From CALKAL01 sp051846895 (GTDB lineage: Bacteria > Bacillota > Bacilli > Bacillales > Alkalibacillaceae), in NCBI GenBank assembly GCA_051846895.1, contig JBPYCQ010000025.1:1-22517 (forward strand): a stretch of DNA of 22,517 nt. The letters are read 5' to 3'. The translations under genes were made by a program, and so were the position numbers. A model generated the notes under the pieces. That model saw only the letters and a program-made list of their open reading frames with translations, was not told the origin of the DNA and ran no database searches. Positions 16,527-22,517 of this stretch are shown here, piece after piece. How positions within the stretch are numbered: position 1 is the stretch's first letter; every line of letters starts with the position of its first letter.

Positions 16527-17466
16527 AGTAGTTTCATTATTTAGTGGTTGTGGAGGATTAGATTTAGGCTTTATGAAGGCAGGCTTTGATATAGTTTGGG
16601 CAAATGATTCCGATAAATTTGCTGTACAAACGTATGAAAAGAACTTCGGTGACCATATTGTTTTAGATGATATTGAAAATATTGATATAGATTCAATTCC
16701 TAATCATGATGTCTTATTAGCGGGCTTTCCCTGTCAACCTTTTAGTATGATGGGTGGGGAATTAGGCTTCGAGGATACAAGAGGTACTTTGTTTTTCCAT
16801 ATCGCAAAAATTATAGATAAGAAGAAACCGGAAATAGTTGTACTAGAAAATGTAAGGACACTAAGAACCCACGATAAAGGAAATACTTACAAAGTAATTA
16901 TGAATGTACTTAAAAATGAATTAGGTTATAAAGTTTTCGATCAAGTATTAAACAGTGCTGATTATGGCGTTCCACAAACAAGAAACAGAACCTTTATAGT
17001 TTGTTTTAAAGATCATTCAGTTGATTTTGAGTTCCCAAAACCAATTCCATTAGAGAAAACTATGCAGGATTTATTGGAAAAAAATGTTCCGGAAAAATAC
17101 TTTTTATCTGATAGAATCTTAAAGACTGTTATGTCATATGGAACAAAAAATTGGCATGCGAAGCCAGAAATCGACTTGGAGATTGCAAGGCCACTATGTG
17201 CAACAATGGCTAAAATGCATCGTGCTAGTCAAGACAACTATGTAACTGATAATGGAAAAGTTAGGAGATTGACTCCTAGAGAATGTGCAAGACTTCAAGG
17301 TTTTCCAGAAGACTTTAAAATTGAAGTTTCAGATACCCAAGCATATAAGCAATTCGGTAATGCAGTTACGGTTGATGTAGCATACTATGTTGCGAAGAGT
17401 ATAATTGAAGCAATTAAAATAAACAATACGGATAATGAGGTGCAGGAACTTGCGACCAGTTACTGA
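16519..17466 (+). CDS. DNA (cytosine-5-)-methyltransferase, first of a pair
   Basis: A 315-residue C5-cytosine methyltransferase. S-adenosylmethionine-binding motif I is LFSGCGGLDLGF (7-18). Catalytic motif IV is GFPCQPFS with the nucleophile C72. Motif VI ENVRTL, motif VIII GVPQTRNRTF, motif IX-like RRLTPRECARLQGFPEDF and motif X QFGNAVTVDVA follow. All catalytic residues are present and the length is usual for a single-domain enzyme. GGAGG lies 8 bases before the ATG, inside the regulator gene, so the two are coupled. With the second methyltransferase it probably protects the two strands of an asymmetric site, as M1 and M2 do in LlaJI. The target sequence cannot be read from the gene. Confidence 0.93.
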   Translation: MNKVVSLFSGCGGLDLGFMKAGFDIVWANDSDKFAVQTYEKNFGDHIVLDDIENIDIDSIPNHDVLLAGFPCQPFSMMGGELGFEDTRGTLFFHIAKIIDKKKPEIVVLENVRTLRTHDKGNTYKVIMNVLKNELGYKVFDQVLNSADYGVPQTRNRTFIVCFKDHSVDFEFPKPIPLEKTMQDLLEKNVPEKYFLSDRILKTVMSYGTKNWHAKPEIDLEIARPLCATMAKMHRASQDNYVTDNGKVRRLTPRECARLQGFPEDFKIEVSDTQAYKQFGNAVTVDVAYYVAKSIIEAIKINNTDNEVQELATSY

Positions 17467-19006
17467 AATTGAGGGGAAGGACAAGAAAGATTATAAAACA
17501 TCCCTAAACGAAATAAAGACTCTTCTTTCTTTGGAGTTTGATAACAATAATTCCGAAGGGCAATTAATTTTAGATGAATTATATTATGATGTATTAAAAA
17601 GAATTGGTCTTATAAGTGATGTTAATAATCAAAATGAAGTAGAGGAATTAAAAAAATTTATAAATAAGGAAATGGATTTTGATTATCAAACTTTTATTAA
17701 TTTGATTGCGCAATTTTCAAATAAGTACTGTACGGATGAATGTTCAAATTGTGAAGAAAACCCTATAAAAAATTACTGTGAGTATTATAGGTTGGAAAAG
17801 ATAAAAGAGCAAAATAATAGTGAAAATCCACTGTTAATCGATTTGTTTTCTGGTGCTGGTGGAATGTCATTAGGATTTAAACATGCAGGATTTAATATTG
17901 CTTTAGCAAATGATATTGAGAAAGCATGTATTGATACCTACACACACAACCATCCAGAAGTTCCAAAACAAAATGTTGTTTTGGATGATATAAAAAACTT
18001 GTTGACTTATGTTGAAGAACTACTTCCAAATAAGGAAATTGATTTAATTATTGGGGGTCCGCCTTGCCAAGGGTTTAGTAACGCTAATAGACAACGACTT
18101 ATTGACGATCCTAGGAATAAACTTTACAAACATTTTGTAGAGTTTGTTGACCTAATAAAGCCTAACTTTTTTGTTATGGAAAATGTTCGTGGAATGCAGT
18201 CTATTTCAAATCAAGTTGTAGAAGACTTTGAACAGTTAGGCTATAATGTCCATTGTGAAATATTAAATGCCGCTGATTTTGGAGTTCCGCAAAATAGAGA
18301 GAGATTGATATTTATCGGGAATTTATTAGGGATAGATAGTAAACAAATCTTCTCGGAAATACGAGAAAAGGCTAAAGAAAATAATAGTTTTGTTTTAAAA
18401 GATGCCTTATATGGATTAAGAGAACTTAAAGCATTAACTATTAGAAATGCAACTGAACTTGATACAGAGGAATCTGGGCGTAAAATTGATAAGAACCCTT
18501 ACTATGGTAAGGAGAATGAGTATATTAATTTAATAAATAATAATAATAACTCAAAATATGTATTCAATCATAAGGCTCGCTATAATAATGACAGGGATAT
18601 TGAAATATTTGGAAGGTTAAATCAAGGTGATCAGTCTGATGATCCCAAAATTGCGGACATAATGCCTTATAAAAGTAGAAACCATATTTTTAAGGATAAA
18701 TACTTTAAACTTCAAAATGATAAGTTTTGTAAAACAATAACAGCGCATATGAAATTTGATTGTAATATGTATATCCACCCTACTCAAGCAAGGGGTTTAA
18801 CACCTAGAGAGGCAGCAAGGGTTCAATCTTTTCCGGATGATTATTTCTTTAAAGGGGCATATACGAAAACATATATGCAAATAGGGAATTCCGTACCACC
18901 GTTGATGGGTAGAGGTATTGCTAAGGTCATTAAGGAATATATTGATGAGTACAGAGATAATAAATCATCGTTGAATAAGAAATCTACTGTAGGGGTGTCA
19001 ATATGA
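17450..19006 (+). CDS. DNA (cytosine-5-)-methyltransferase with N-terminal Cys-cluster extension
   Basis: About 518 residues. The C-terminal 390 form a C5-methyltransferase: motif I LFSGAGGMSLGF (132-143), motif IV GGPPCQGFS with catalytic C206, motif VI ENVRGM, motif VIII GVPQNRERLIF, RGLTPREAARVQSFP and motif X QIGNSVPPLMGRG. The first 125 residues are extra: a charged helical region and then four cysteines, C94-x3-C98-x2-C101-x8-C110, which could bind zinc or an iron-sulfur cluster. The frame is open from an ATG at 17435 without a ribosome binding site. GAGGTG at 17437-17442 fits the TTG at 17450, chosen here. The gene overlaps the first methyltransferase by 17 bases and has only weak similarity to it outside the motifs. 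Confidence 0.9.
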   Translation: MRPVTEIEGKDKKDYKTSLNEIKTLLSLEFDNNNSEGQLILDELYYDVLKRIGLISDVNNQNEVEELKKFINKEMDFDYQTFINLIAQFSNKYCTDECSNCEENPIKNYCEYYRLEKIKEQNNSENPLLIDLFSGAGGMSLGFKHAGFNIALANDIEKACIDTYTHNHPEVPKQNVVLDDIKNLLTYVEELLPNKEIDLIIGGPPCQGFSNANRQRLIDDPRNKLYKHFVEFVDLIKPNFFVMENVRGMQSISNQVVEDFEQLGYNVHCEILNAADFGVPQNRERLIFIGNLLGIDSKQIFSEIREKAKENNSFVLKDALYGLRELKALTIRNATELDTEESGRKIDKNPYYGKENEYINLINNNNNSKYVFNHKARYNNDRDIEIFGRLNQGDQSDDPKIADIMPYKSRNHIFKDKYFKLQNDKFCKTITAHMKFDCNMYIHPTQARGLTPREAARVQSFPDDYFFKGAYTKTYMQIGNSVPPLMGRGIAKVIKEYIDEYRDNKSSLNKKSTVGVSI

Positions 19007-19173
19007 TTTGTGATTGCGGAGGAATATTTCTGGTTGAAAAAATTCATGAATCCCAAAATAATGCACCTAGGCTATGTGATGTAAAGTGTACCAAATGTAG
19101 TACTTACAGATATTTTCAACCATATGATTCTGGAAAGAAACTTAATTTGATTCCAAAAAGCACCGAAAGATAG
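19003..19173 (+). CDS. Small Cys-rich, zinc-ribbon-like protein (56 aa)
   Basis: A short gene at the end of the methyltransferase operon. Its ATG overlaps the preceding stop (ATGA), and AGGGGTG lies 5 bases upstream. The 56 residues include cysteine pairs C3-x-C5, C25 and C29-x2-C32 (MICDCGGIF, LCDVKCTKC), a layout that could bind one zinc ion. The C-terminus is basic. The stop codon falls in the loop of the terminator that follows, so the gene ends exactly where the transcript does, which argues that it is real. Function unknown. It may be a subunit or assembly factor of the R-M system. Confidence 0.65.
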   Translation: MICDCGGIFLVEKIHESQNNAPRLCDVKCTKCSTYRYFQPYDSGKKLNLIPKSTER

Positions 19174-19190
19174 TTTCGGTGCTTTTTCTT
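19155..19190. terminator. Strong terminator at the end of the methyltransferase operon
   Basis: Perfect 14-bp arms AAAAAGCACCGAAA (19155-19168) and TTTCGGTGCTTTTT (19174-19187) enclose GATAG. The A-rich and T-rich arm ends allow it to work in both directions, and it also lies 34 bases past the stop of the minus-strand primase unit. Confidence 0.88.
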
Positions 19191-19220
19191 TCATGCTATA
19201 CTTTTTTCTCCACTACTTTC

Positions 19221-19928
19221 TCAGATAGAAAGGTTATCTAAAATCTTATCCATATCAGCCCATTCTCCATTAGGAAATAAATCGACAGTTGCTCTTGTCA
19301 TAACTTTTTCGTATTCTGAGGGGTTATTTACAGTTAACTTTGTTACTTTGTTACGTTCATCATTAATTAATTCAACGTCAAAGTTCAATTTATACTTATT
19401 TGGTGCATTACGTGGTCCGTCCTCATCAACATATAAAGGAGAGCGAGTCACCTCTATTATATTTAATTGCTCTAAAGATTTTACATGGGTAGTTGCTGTT
19501 TTTACAGTGTATTTTGCCGCTTCTGCAAGTTGATCATATGTCATAAAAAATTCACCATTTTTATCTCCATAACGTTTAGAATGAATAAATAAGGCATTGA
19601 GAGTTTTGCGAAGAAACTTATCGTAGTAATAGAGGGTTAATATTTCGTTTCTTGTTACTTCTATTTCAGTTTTGCCTAATTTTAAATGGAGATTTTTTCT
19701 GTAAACACCATTTGCAATTCTTTCAATTTCTTTGTAGCAAATGTCCAAAGGAGTCTTGTAATACTTTTCATCTTGAGCATTCATCCAAGTAATTAACTTT
19801 TGCTTGCACTGTTTTTTTGATGCACCTTGGGCTTTGTAATAGATTGCTAATTTACAAAGAGATGCATTACGAGTCCCCGGCTGAGTAAGACCATTTTTAT
19901 CTAGGAGTTCTAATAATTCTAGGGTCAC
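19221..19928 (-). CDS. Primase C-terminal-like and winged-helix region, frame-separated from the primase
   Basis: A 235-residue reading frame. The first 75 residues (GTRNASLCKLAIYYKAQGASKKQCKQ...) resemble the helical primase C-terminal (PriCT) domain found behind archaeo-eukaryotic-type primases. Residues about 120-170 (FFMTYDQLAEAAKYTVKTATTHVKSLEQLNIIEVTRS) look like a winged helix. The GTG at 19928 has no ribosome binding site. The frame stays open upstream for 21 more codons, up to the A-run at 19991-19996 just before the stop of the primase gene. A one-base shift there would fuse both frames into a single protein of about 480 residues. I therefore think this is the C-terminal part of one primase gene, not an independent gene. 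Confidence 0.6.
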   Translation of the reverse strand: MTLELLELLDKNGLTQPGTRNASLCKLAIYYKAQGASKKQCKQKLITWMNAQDEKYYKTPLDICYKEIERIANGVYRKNLHLKLGKTEIEVTRNEILTLYYYDKFLRKTLNALFIHSKRYGDKNGEFFMTYDQLAEAAKYTVKTATTHVKSLEQLNIIEVTRSPLYVDEDGPRNAPNKYKLNFDVELINDERNKVTKLTVNNPSEYEKVMTRATVDLFPNGEWADMDKILDNLSI

Positions 19929-19984
19929 ATTCGTAGTTAATTTATTAGGATCATTTAAAGGAGACTGCTCACTACTATCCTCTT

Positions 19985-20665
19985 CTATAATTTTTTAGTT
20001 TCATCAACAGGTTCTGGAAGGGCATTTATTATTGTAATAAGATCGTCCCGTATAATTGGTTCAATATCTAATATGTATTCTAAAGTCCTAATAGGTTTAA
20101 AGCCATCTTTCACATCAACATACCAACAAAAATTGCTATTAGGGTTTTTATTTGCACGGTTGACTCCTAAAGGTAATTTCACCCCTTGTGTCGGACTTGG
20201 CCTAAATTCTAATATCCTATCTATATCCAATTTAGGGAATTTCTGCTTCGATCTAAATTTCATATAATCAAATAACCTTTTCACTCTGGAAATGTGGATT
20301 ACATCAGAAAAGTAGATATCAACGTGATATCCTTTTGATCCGCTCCAACTAGTATGTATATACTTTGAGGATATTCCAATTTGATTTAGTTCTTTACATA
20401 AAGAAAGCACTAATTCATTTGAAACCATATCCACGTCAAATGTTATAAATTTGGAAACTTCTGGACCACTGAAAATGCCATATGTCCTTTTTCCTCTTAG
20501 ATGATATTCAAGCATGTAGTCTTGAAGTTTTTTGAAATTCTTTTTCTTACCAATCTCCCACCAGTTATATCCATTGCCGTCTTCGTTTTGAGTTATATAT
20601 TTCTTTCTTTCTGTAATGAATAAGTTATTCATCTTCTTAATGATTAATTGTAACTCATCGTTCAT
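19985..20665 (-). CDS. Archaeo-eukaryotic-type primase catalytic domain
   Basis: A 226-residue primase-polymerase domain. Metal-binding motif I is FDVDM (D77 and D79), nucleotide-binding motif II is SGSKGYHVDI (S108 to H114), and motif III lies in LDIDRILEFRPSP with a following VKLPLG. These are the hallmarks of the AEP superfamily, with a look of the plasmid and TOTE-type primases. The protein would make primers or initiate replication of a mobile replicon. AAGGTG lies 7 bases before the ATG. The gene ends at TAG at 19985, just after an AAAAAA run, and the matching C-terminal region continues in the -1 frame. Whether both parts are made as one protein is not known. Confidence 0.72.
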   Translation of the reverse strand: MNDELQLIIKKMNNLFITERKKYITQNEDGNGYNWWEIGKKKNFKKLQDYMLEYHLRGKRTYGIFSGPEVSKFITFDVDMVSNELVLSLCKELNQIGISSKYIHTSWSGSKGYHVDIYFSDVIHISRVKRLFDYMKFRSKQKFPKLDIDRILEFRPSPTQGVKLPLGVNRANKNPNSNFCWYVDVKDGFKPIRTLEYILDIEPIIRDDLITIINALPEPVDETKKL

Positions 20666-21144
20666 CTCATATCACCTTCCTTCTGCTAAACTCACAACTT
20701 TACAAGAATTTAGTGTTCATGTGGCTACGAATATTATGATTCATTTTGATTATAGTACAAAAGGAAAAAAGACGAGAAAGGTATGTTTCAACATAATTGA
20801 ATTGGATTTGAGAAAATGAGAGATATATAATATTACATGTAATTCTAGTAAATTATTAAAAGATTAAATACTAAAAGATTAATAAATATGTAATTACTAT
20901 GAAATTATTATCTATTATTTCAAGAATATCGACATAGTATTAATTATTTGTTCTTTCATGGCATTCTATTATTAATGGAATAATGGAGGAAGAGGATATT
21001 ATTAGTTTCATTCATATGAAAAGGAAATACATAAGTATGTTGAGGAAAGCAAGGGAACTTTCTTAGAAACGTGTTGTAAAATAAAGTTATTAAAATCTAT
21101 GCTGCTTTATCCTCATTAGCGCGCTATAATACGAGCAAATAGTT
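20666..21144. other. AT-rich gene-free interval between primase and recombinase
   Basis: Apart from the primase ribosome binding site near 20671-20682, I see no supported gene here. TATAAT reads on the minus strand at 20754-20749 but has no good -35. A 27-codon frame at 20983-21066 (MEEEDIISFIHMKRKYIS...) is too short to defend. The very low GC content over 20820-20950 would suit a plasmid origin, but no iterons were recognised. Confidence 0.4.
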
Positions 21145-21247
21145 GTTGTCACATAATATGGTTTATACGACAATACTACCTAACATTCATTGGTTTTCTT
21201 GTCGCATAACACCAATAAAGCAAATACTAATTTCGTCGTATAACATA
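21145..21247. repeat. TnpI-type recombination (resolution) site
   Basis: Four copies of a TTGTCGTATAA-like motif precede the recombinase gene. Two face each other: TTGTCACATAAT at 21146-21157 and, inverted, TTTATACGACAA at 21162-21173. These match at 10 of 12 positions when one is reversed. Two more are direct repeats: TTGTCGCATAACACC at 21199-21213 and TCGTCGTATAACATA at 21233-21247, 34 bp apart. An inverted core with two accessory direct repeats upstream of the gene is the layout of the Tn4430-type internal resolution site bound by TnpI. Confidence 0.75.
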
Positions 21248-21265
21248 GCAGGGAGGATTATTACT

Positions 21266-21754
21266 ATGAACACCGCTCCAACTACAATTTCACAATCAAT
21301 TGAGAGATTTAAAATTTATCTTCTTGAGAATGACAAAAGTTTAAACACAATTAAAAGTTACAGTCAGGATCTAAACTATTTTTTCAAATGGATACAGCAA
21401 AGATATGACCCGCCTCATTTAATTTCTATTCTCACATCTACGGATTTAAAGGATTATGAACGTCAACTCAAGTCTGACTCCACAATTGCCCCTTCTACAA
21501 TAAATAGGAGATTAATATCTTTAATGAAATGGTCTGAATTTCTTGTAACTATTGGTTCATCTAATATTAATCTTGCAAATAACATTAAAATCAAAAAGGT
21601 TCAAAGACAGAATAACATACGTTGGCTAACGAGAAAAGAAGTTGGTAAGTTACGTTTGTGTCAAGATTTTCTCGATGTAGTTTTTATACCGGTATTTTCG
21701 GCACTCTATTATTGTACACTTTTTGGCTACCGCGCTATCGCTTGCTGGCCCTAA
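21266..21754 (+). pseudogene. tnpI: TnpI-like tyrosine recombinase, N-terminal part only
   Basis: About 130 residues of a tyrosine recombinase of the TnpI type, which resolves cointegrates of Tn3-family elements such as Tn4430. Visible is the core-binding SAM-like domain: ERFKIYLLENDKSLNTIKSY, FFKWIQQRY and STINRRLISLMKWSEFL. The start of the catalytic domain follows (RWLTRKEVGKLR). No catalytic R...HxxR...Y residues are present. The frame instead runs into unrelated sequence (YYCTLFGYRAIACWP) and stops at 21754, next to an ISLre2-family element, which probably interrupted it between about 21650 and 21700. GGGAGG stands 9 bases before the ATG at 21266; an upstream open frame from 21143 would cross the resolution site and is not used. 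Confidence 0.72.
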
Positions 21755-21796
21755 CATCATTGTTACGTTCTAACGAACCTAACAATGATGTTAGGG
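21749..21796. repeat. Nested perfect hairpin behind the ISLre2 transposase
   Basis: Arms CCCTAACATCATTGTTA (21749-21765) and TAACAATGATGTTAGGG (21780-21796) are 17-bp perfect complements. The 14-base loop itself holds GTTC-TAAC-GAAC, a second short stem. It lies 14 bases past the transposase stop. There is no T-run on the minus strand, so the structure may protect the transcript 3' end or block outside transcription rather than act as a classic terminator. Confidence 0.7.
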
Positions 21797-21809
21797 AATA
21801 GACATTATT

Positions 21810-22517
21810 TTATTTAAAGCTTTTTAATAGTTGTCCTACCGCTGATGAGTGTGGGGCATATAAACTAATAGATCCCTTTCTCACACTACCCGTTGATGGC
21901 GCCACTTTATTTAACTTTTGAACGAGTCGAATGGTACGTCTAACCTCACGCTGCTTTCTGACACTCCGTTTCTGATGATTGAGGTACGCTTGACGTAACG
22001 TTCGGTTCAACATGCCTTGTTTGACTTTCACCATTGCTTCTACACCTTGTTTACTCCAATGCATGCCACGTTTCTTCATCCGGTACGTGATAAGACGTTG
22101 GTTTGATTCCATCGCTCCCAGCGTACGGGCATCATCAGGTATTTGATCAACTTCGTCCCGCCAATCGAAGATTCGGTCCCAATTATTTTGAATATATGAC
22201 CTAAATTCCTGGAGATTTTCAATCTTTTTATCATCTTCAAGCGTGCTTTCATACGTATCCATCCATAAAACAAAATGATTCCAATTGTGTTCATGGATAG
22301 CCTTTCTAACCTCATGTTTATAATCACTCTTTTTGTGGCCAAAGGCACGATTTAAGGCCTGGGCAATATGATAAGCATCTAGTTGGCTTAGCACCTTATG
22401 TTTGGACTGCGAAAAGGCTTCTTGAAACCTTTCTGGCGTATAGCCATGGCCACCATCACTATTCGTCACCACTTGTGTGTTTTCCAGAGAGTAATGATGG
22501 GCTGTAAAGGCTTGAAC
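21810..22517 (-). CDS. ISLre2-family transposase, C-terminal part (5' end outside window)
   Basis: The frame is open from the right edge of the window to the stop at 21810, giving at least 236 residues. Conserved stretches of the ISLre2 (UPF0236-type) transposase are visible: VVTNSDGGHGYTPERF with a probable catalytic aspartate, LDAYHIAQAL, and ARTLGAMESNQRLITYRMKKRGMHWSKQGVEAM, whose glutamate in GAMESN is a likely catalytic residue. The C-terminus is basic. Because no stop occurs upstream, the GTG near 22472 should not be taken as the start. Its orientation is opposite to that of the recombinase it appears to interrupt. Confidence 0.85.
   Translation of the reverse strand, partial: VQAFTAHHYSLENTQVVTNSDGGHGYTPERFQEAFSQSKHKVLSQLDAYHIAQALNRAFGHKKSDYKHEVRKAIHEHNWNHFVLWMDTYESTLEDDKKIENLQEFRSYIQNNWDRIFDWRDEVDQIPDDARTLGAMESNQRLITYRMKKRGMHWSKQGVEAMVKVKQGMLNRTLRQAYLNHQKRSVRKQREVRRTIRLVQKLNKVAPSTGSVRKGSISLYAPHSSAVGQLLKSFK

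Larger units (their letters stand above)
21680..22517 (-). mobile_element. ISLre2-family insertion sequence, partial (runs out of the window)
   Basis: The right part of the window is the 3' end of an ISLre2-family element: a minus-strand transposase followed by a short tail with a large hairpin. The boundary is placed where the recombinase similarity fades, roughly 21650-21700. The exact terminal repeat cannot be fixed, because the other end lies outside the window. Confidence 0.6.

Noticed and set aside
20616..20819. Plus-strand open frame of 67 codons near the primase start
   Set aside because: It overlaps the 5' end of the primase gene on the other strand, has no good ribosome binding site and has a composition like untranslated DNA.
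20983..21066. 27-codon frame before the recombination site
   Set aside because: The only GGAGG lies inside the frame rather than upstream, and there is no recognisable sequence; too short to support.
22076..22348. 90-codon minus-strand frame inside the ISLre2 transposase
   Set aside because: It overlaps the conserved transposase in another frame and shows no family features.

Overview
This is an AT-rich, low-GC Gram-positive accessory region. Strong GGAGG-type ribosome binding sites, GTG and TTG starts, IS21 and ISLre2 insertion sequences and a Tn3-family TnpI-type recombinase all point to a Bacillaceae plasmid or genomic island, most plausibly the Bacillus cereus group (inferred, not proven). 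No tRNA, rRNA or CRISPR array was seen.

Layout from left to right. (1) 1-2580: a complete IS21-family element (istA, istB) whose left tip is base 1 of the window. (2) 2670-5153: a two-gene operon, a DUF6414-like protein followed by a ClpB-like single-ring AAA+ ATPase, matching the Dodola anti-phage system (DodA, DodB). (3) 5154-5638: a gene-free stretch with three inverted repeats. (4) 5639-9626: a PD-(D/E)xK-type protein overlapping a large Ski2-like helicase, matching Hachiman (HamA, HamB), closed by a strong terminator. (5) 9889-10787: two small genes of unknown function, the second cut near its 3' end by an insertion. (6) 10724-13274: a second, different IS21-family element with arrays of terminal repeats and a 4-bp GGAA target duplication. 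(7) 13327-19173: a restriction-modification locus of LlaJI type. McrC-like and McrB-like restriction genes lie on the minus strand. They diverge from a ribbon-helix-helix regulator, two C5-cytosine methyltransferases and a 56-residue Cys-rich protein on the plus strand. (8) 19221-20665, minus strand: an archaeo-eukaryotic-type primase whose C-terminal part is in another frame after an A6 run. (9) 21145-21700: a TnpI-type recombination site (inverted core plus two direct repeats) and the N-terminal part of the recombinase. (10) about 21680-22517: the 3' part of an ISLre2-family transposase, reading out of the window.

The genes form a stacked defence island: Dodola, Hachiman and a LlaJI-type R-M system, plus an uncharacterised small-gene pair. 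It is punctuated by insertion sequences and bordered by a replication primase and a broken transposon resolution module. The most unusual points are the primase frame break, the duplicated N-terminal domain of DodB, the divergent R-M arrangement with its own ribbon-helix-helix gene and spaced operator-like repeats, the Cys cluster on one methyltransferase, and the exactly reconstructable IS insertion that swapped the last six residues of a small gene for IS-encoded ones.
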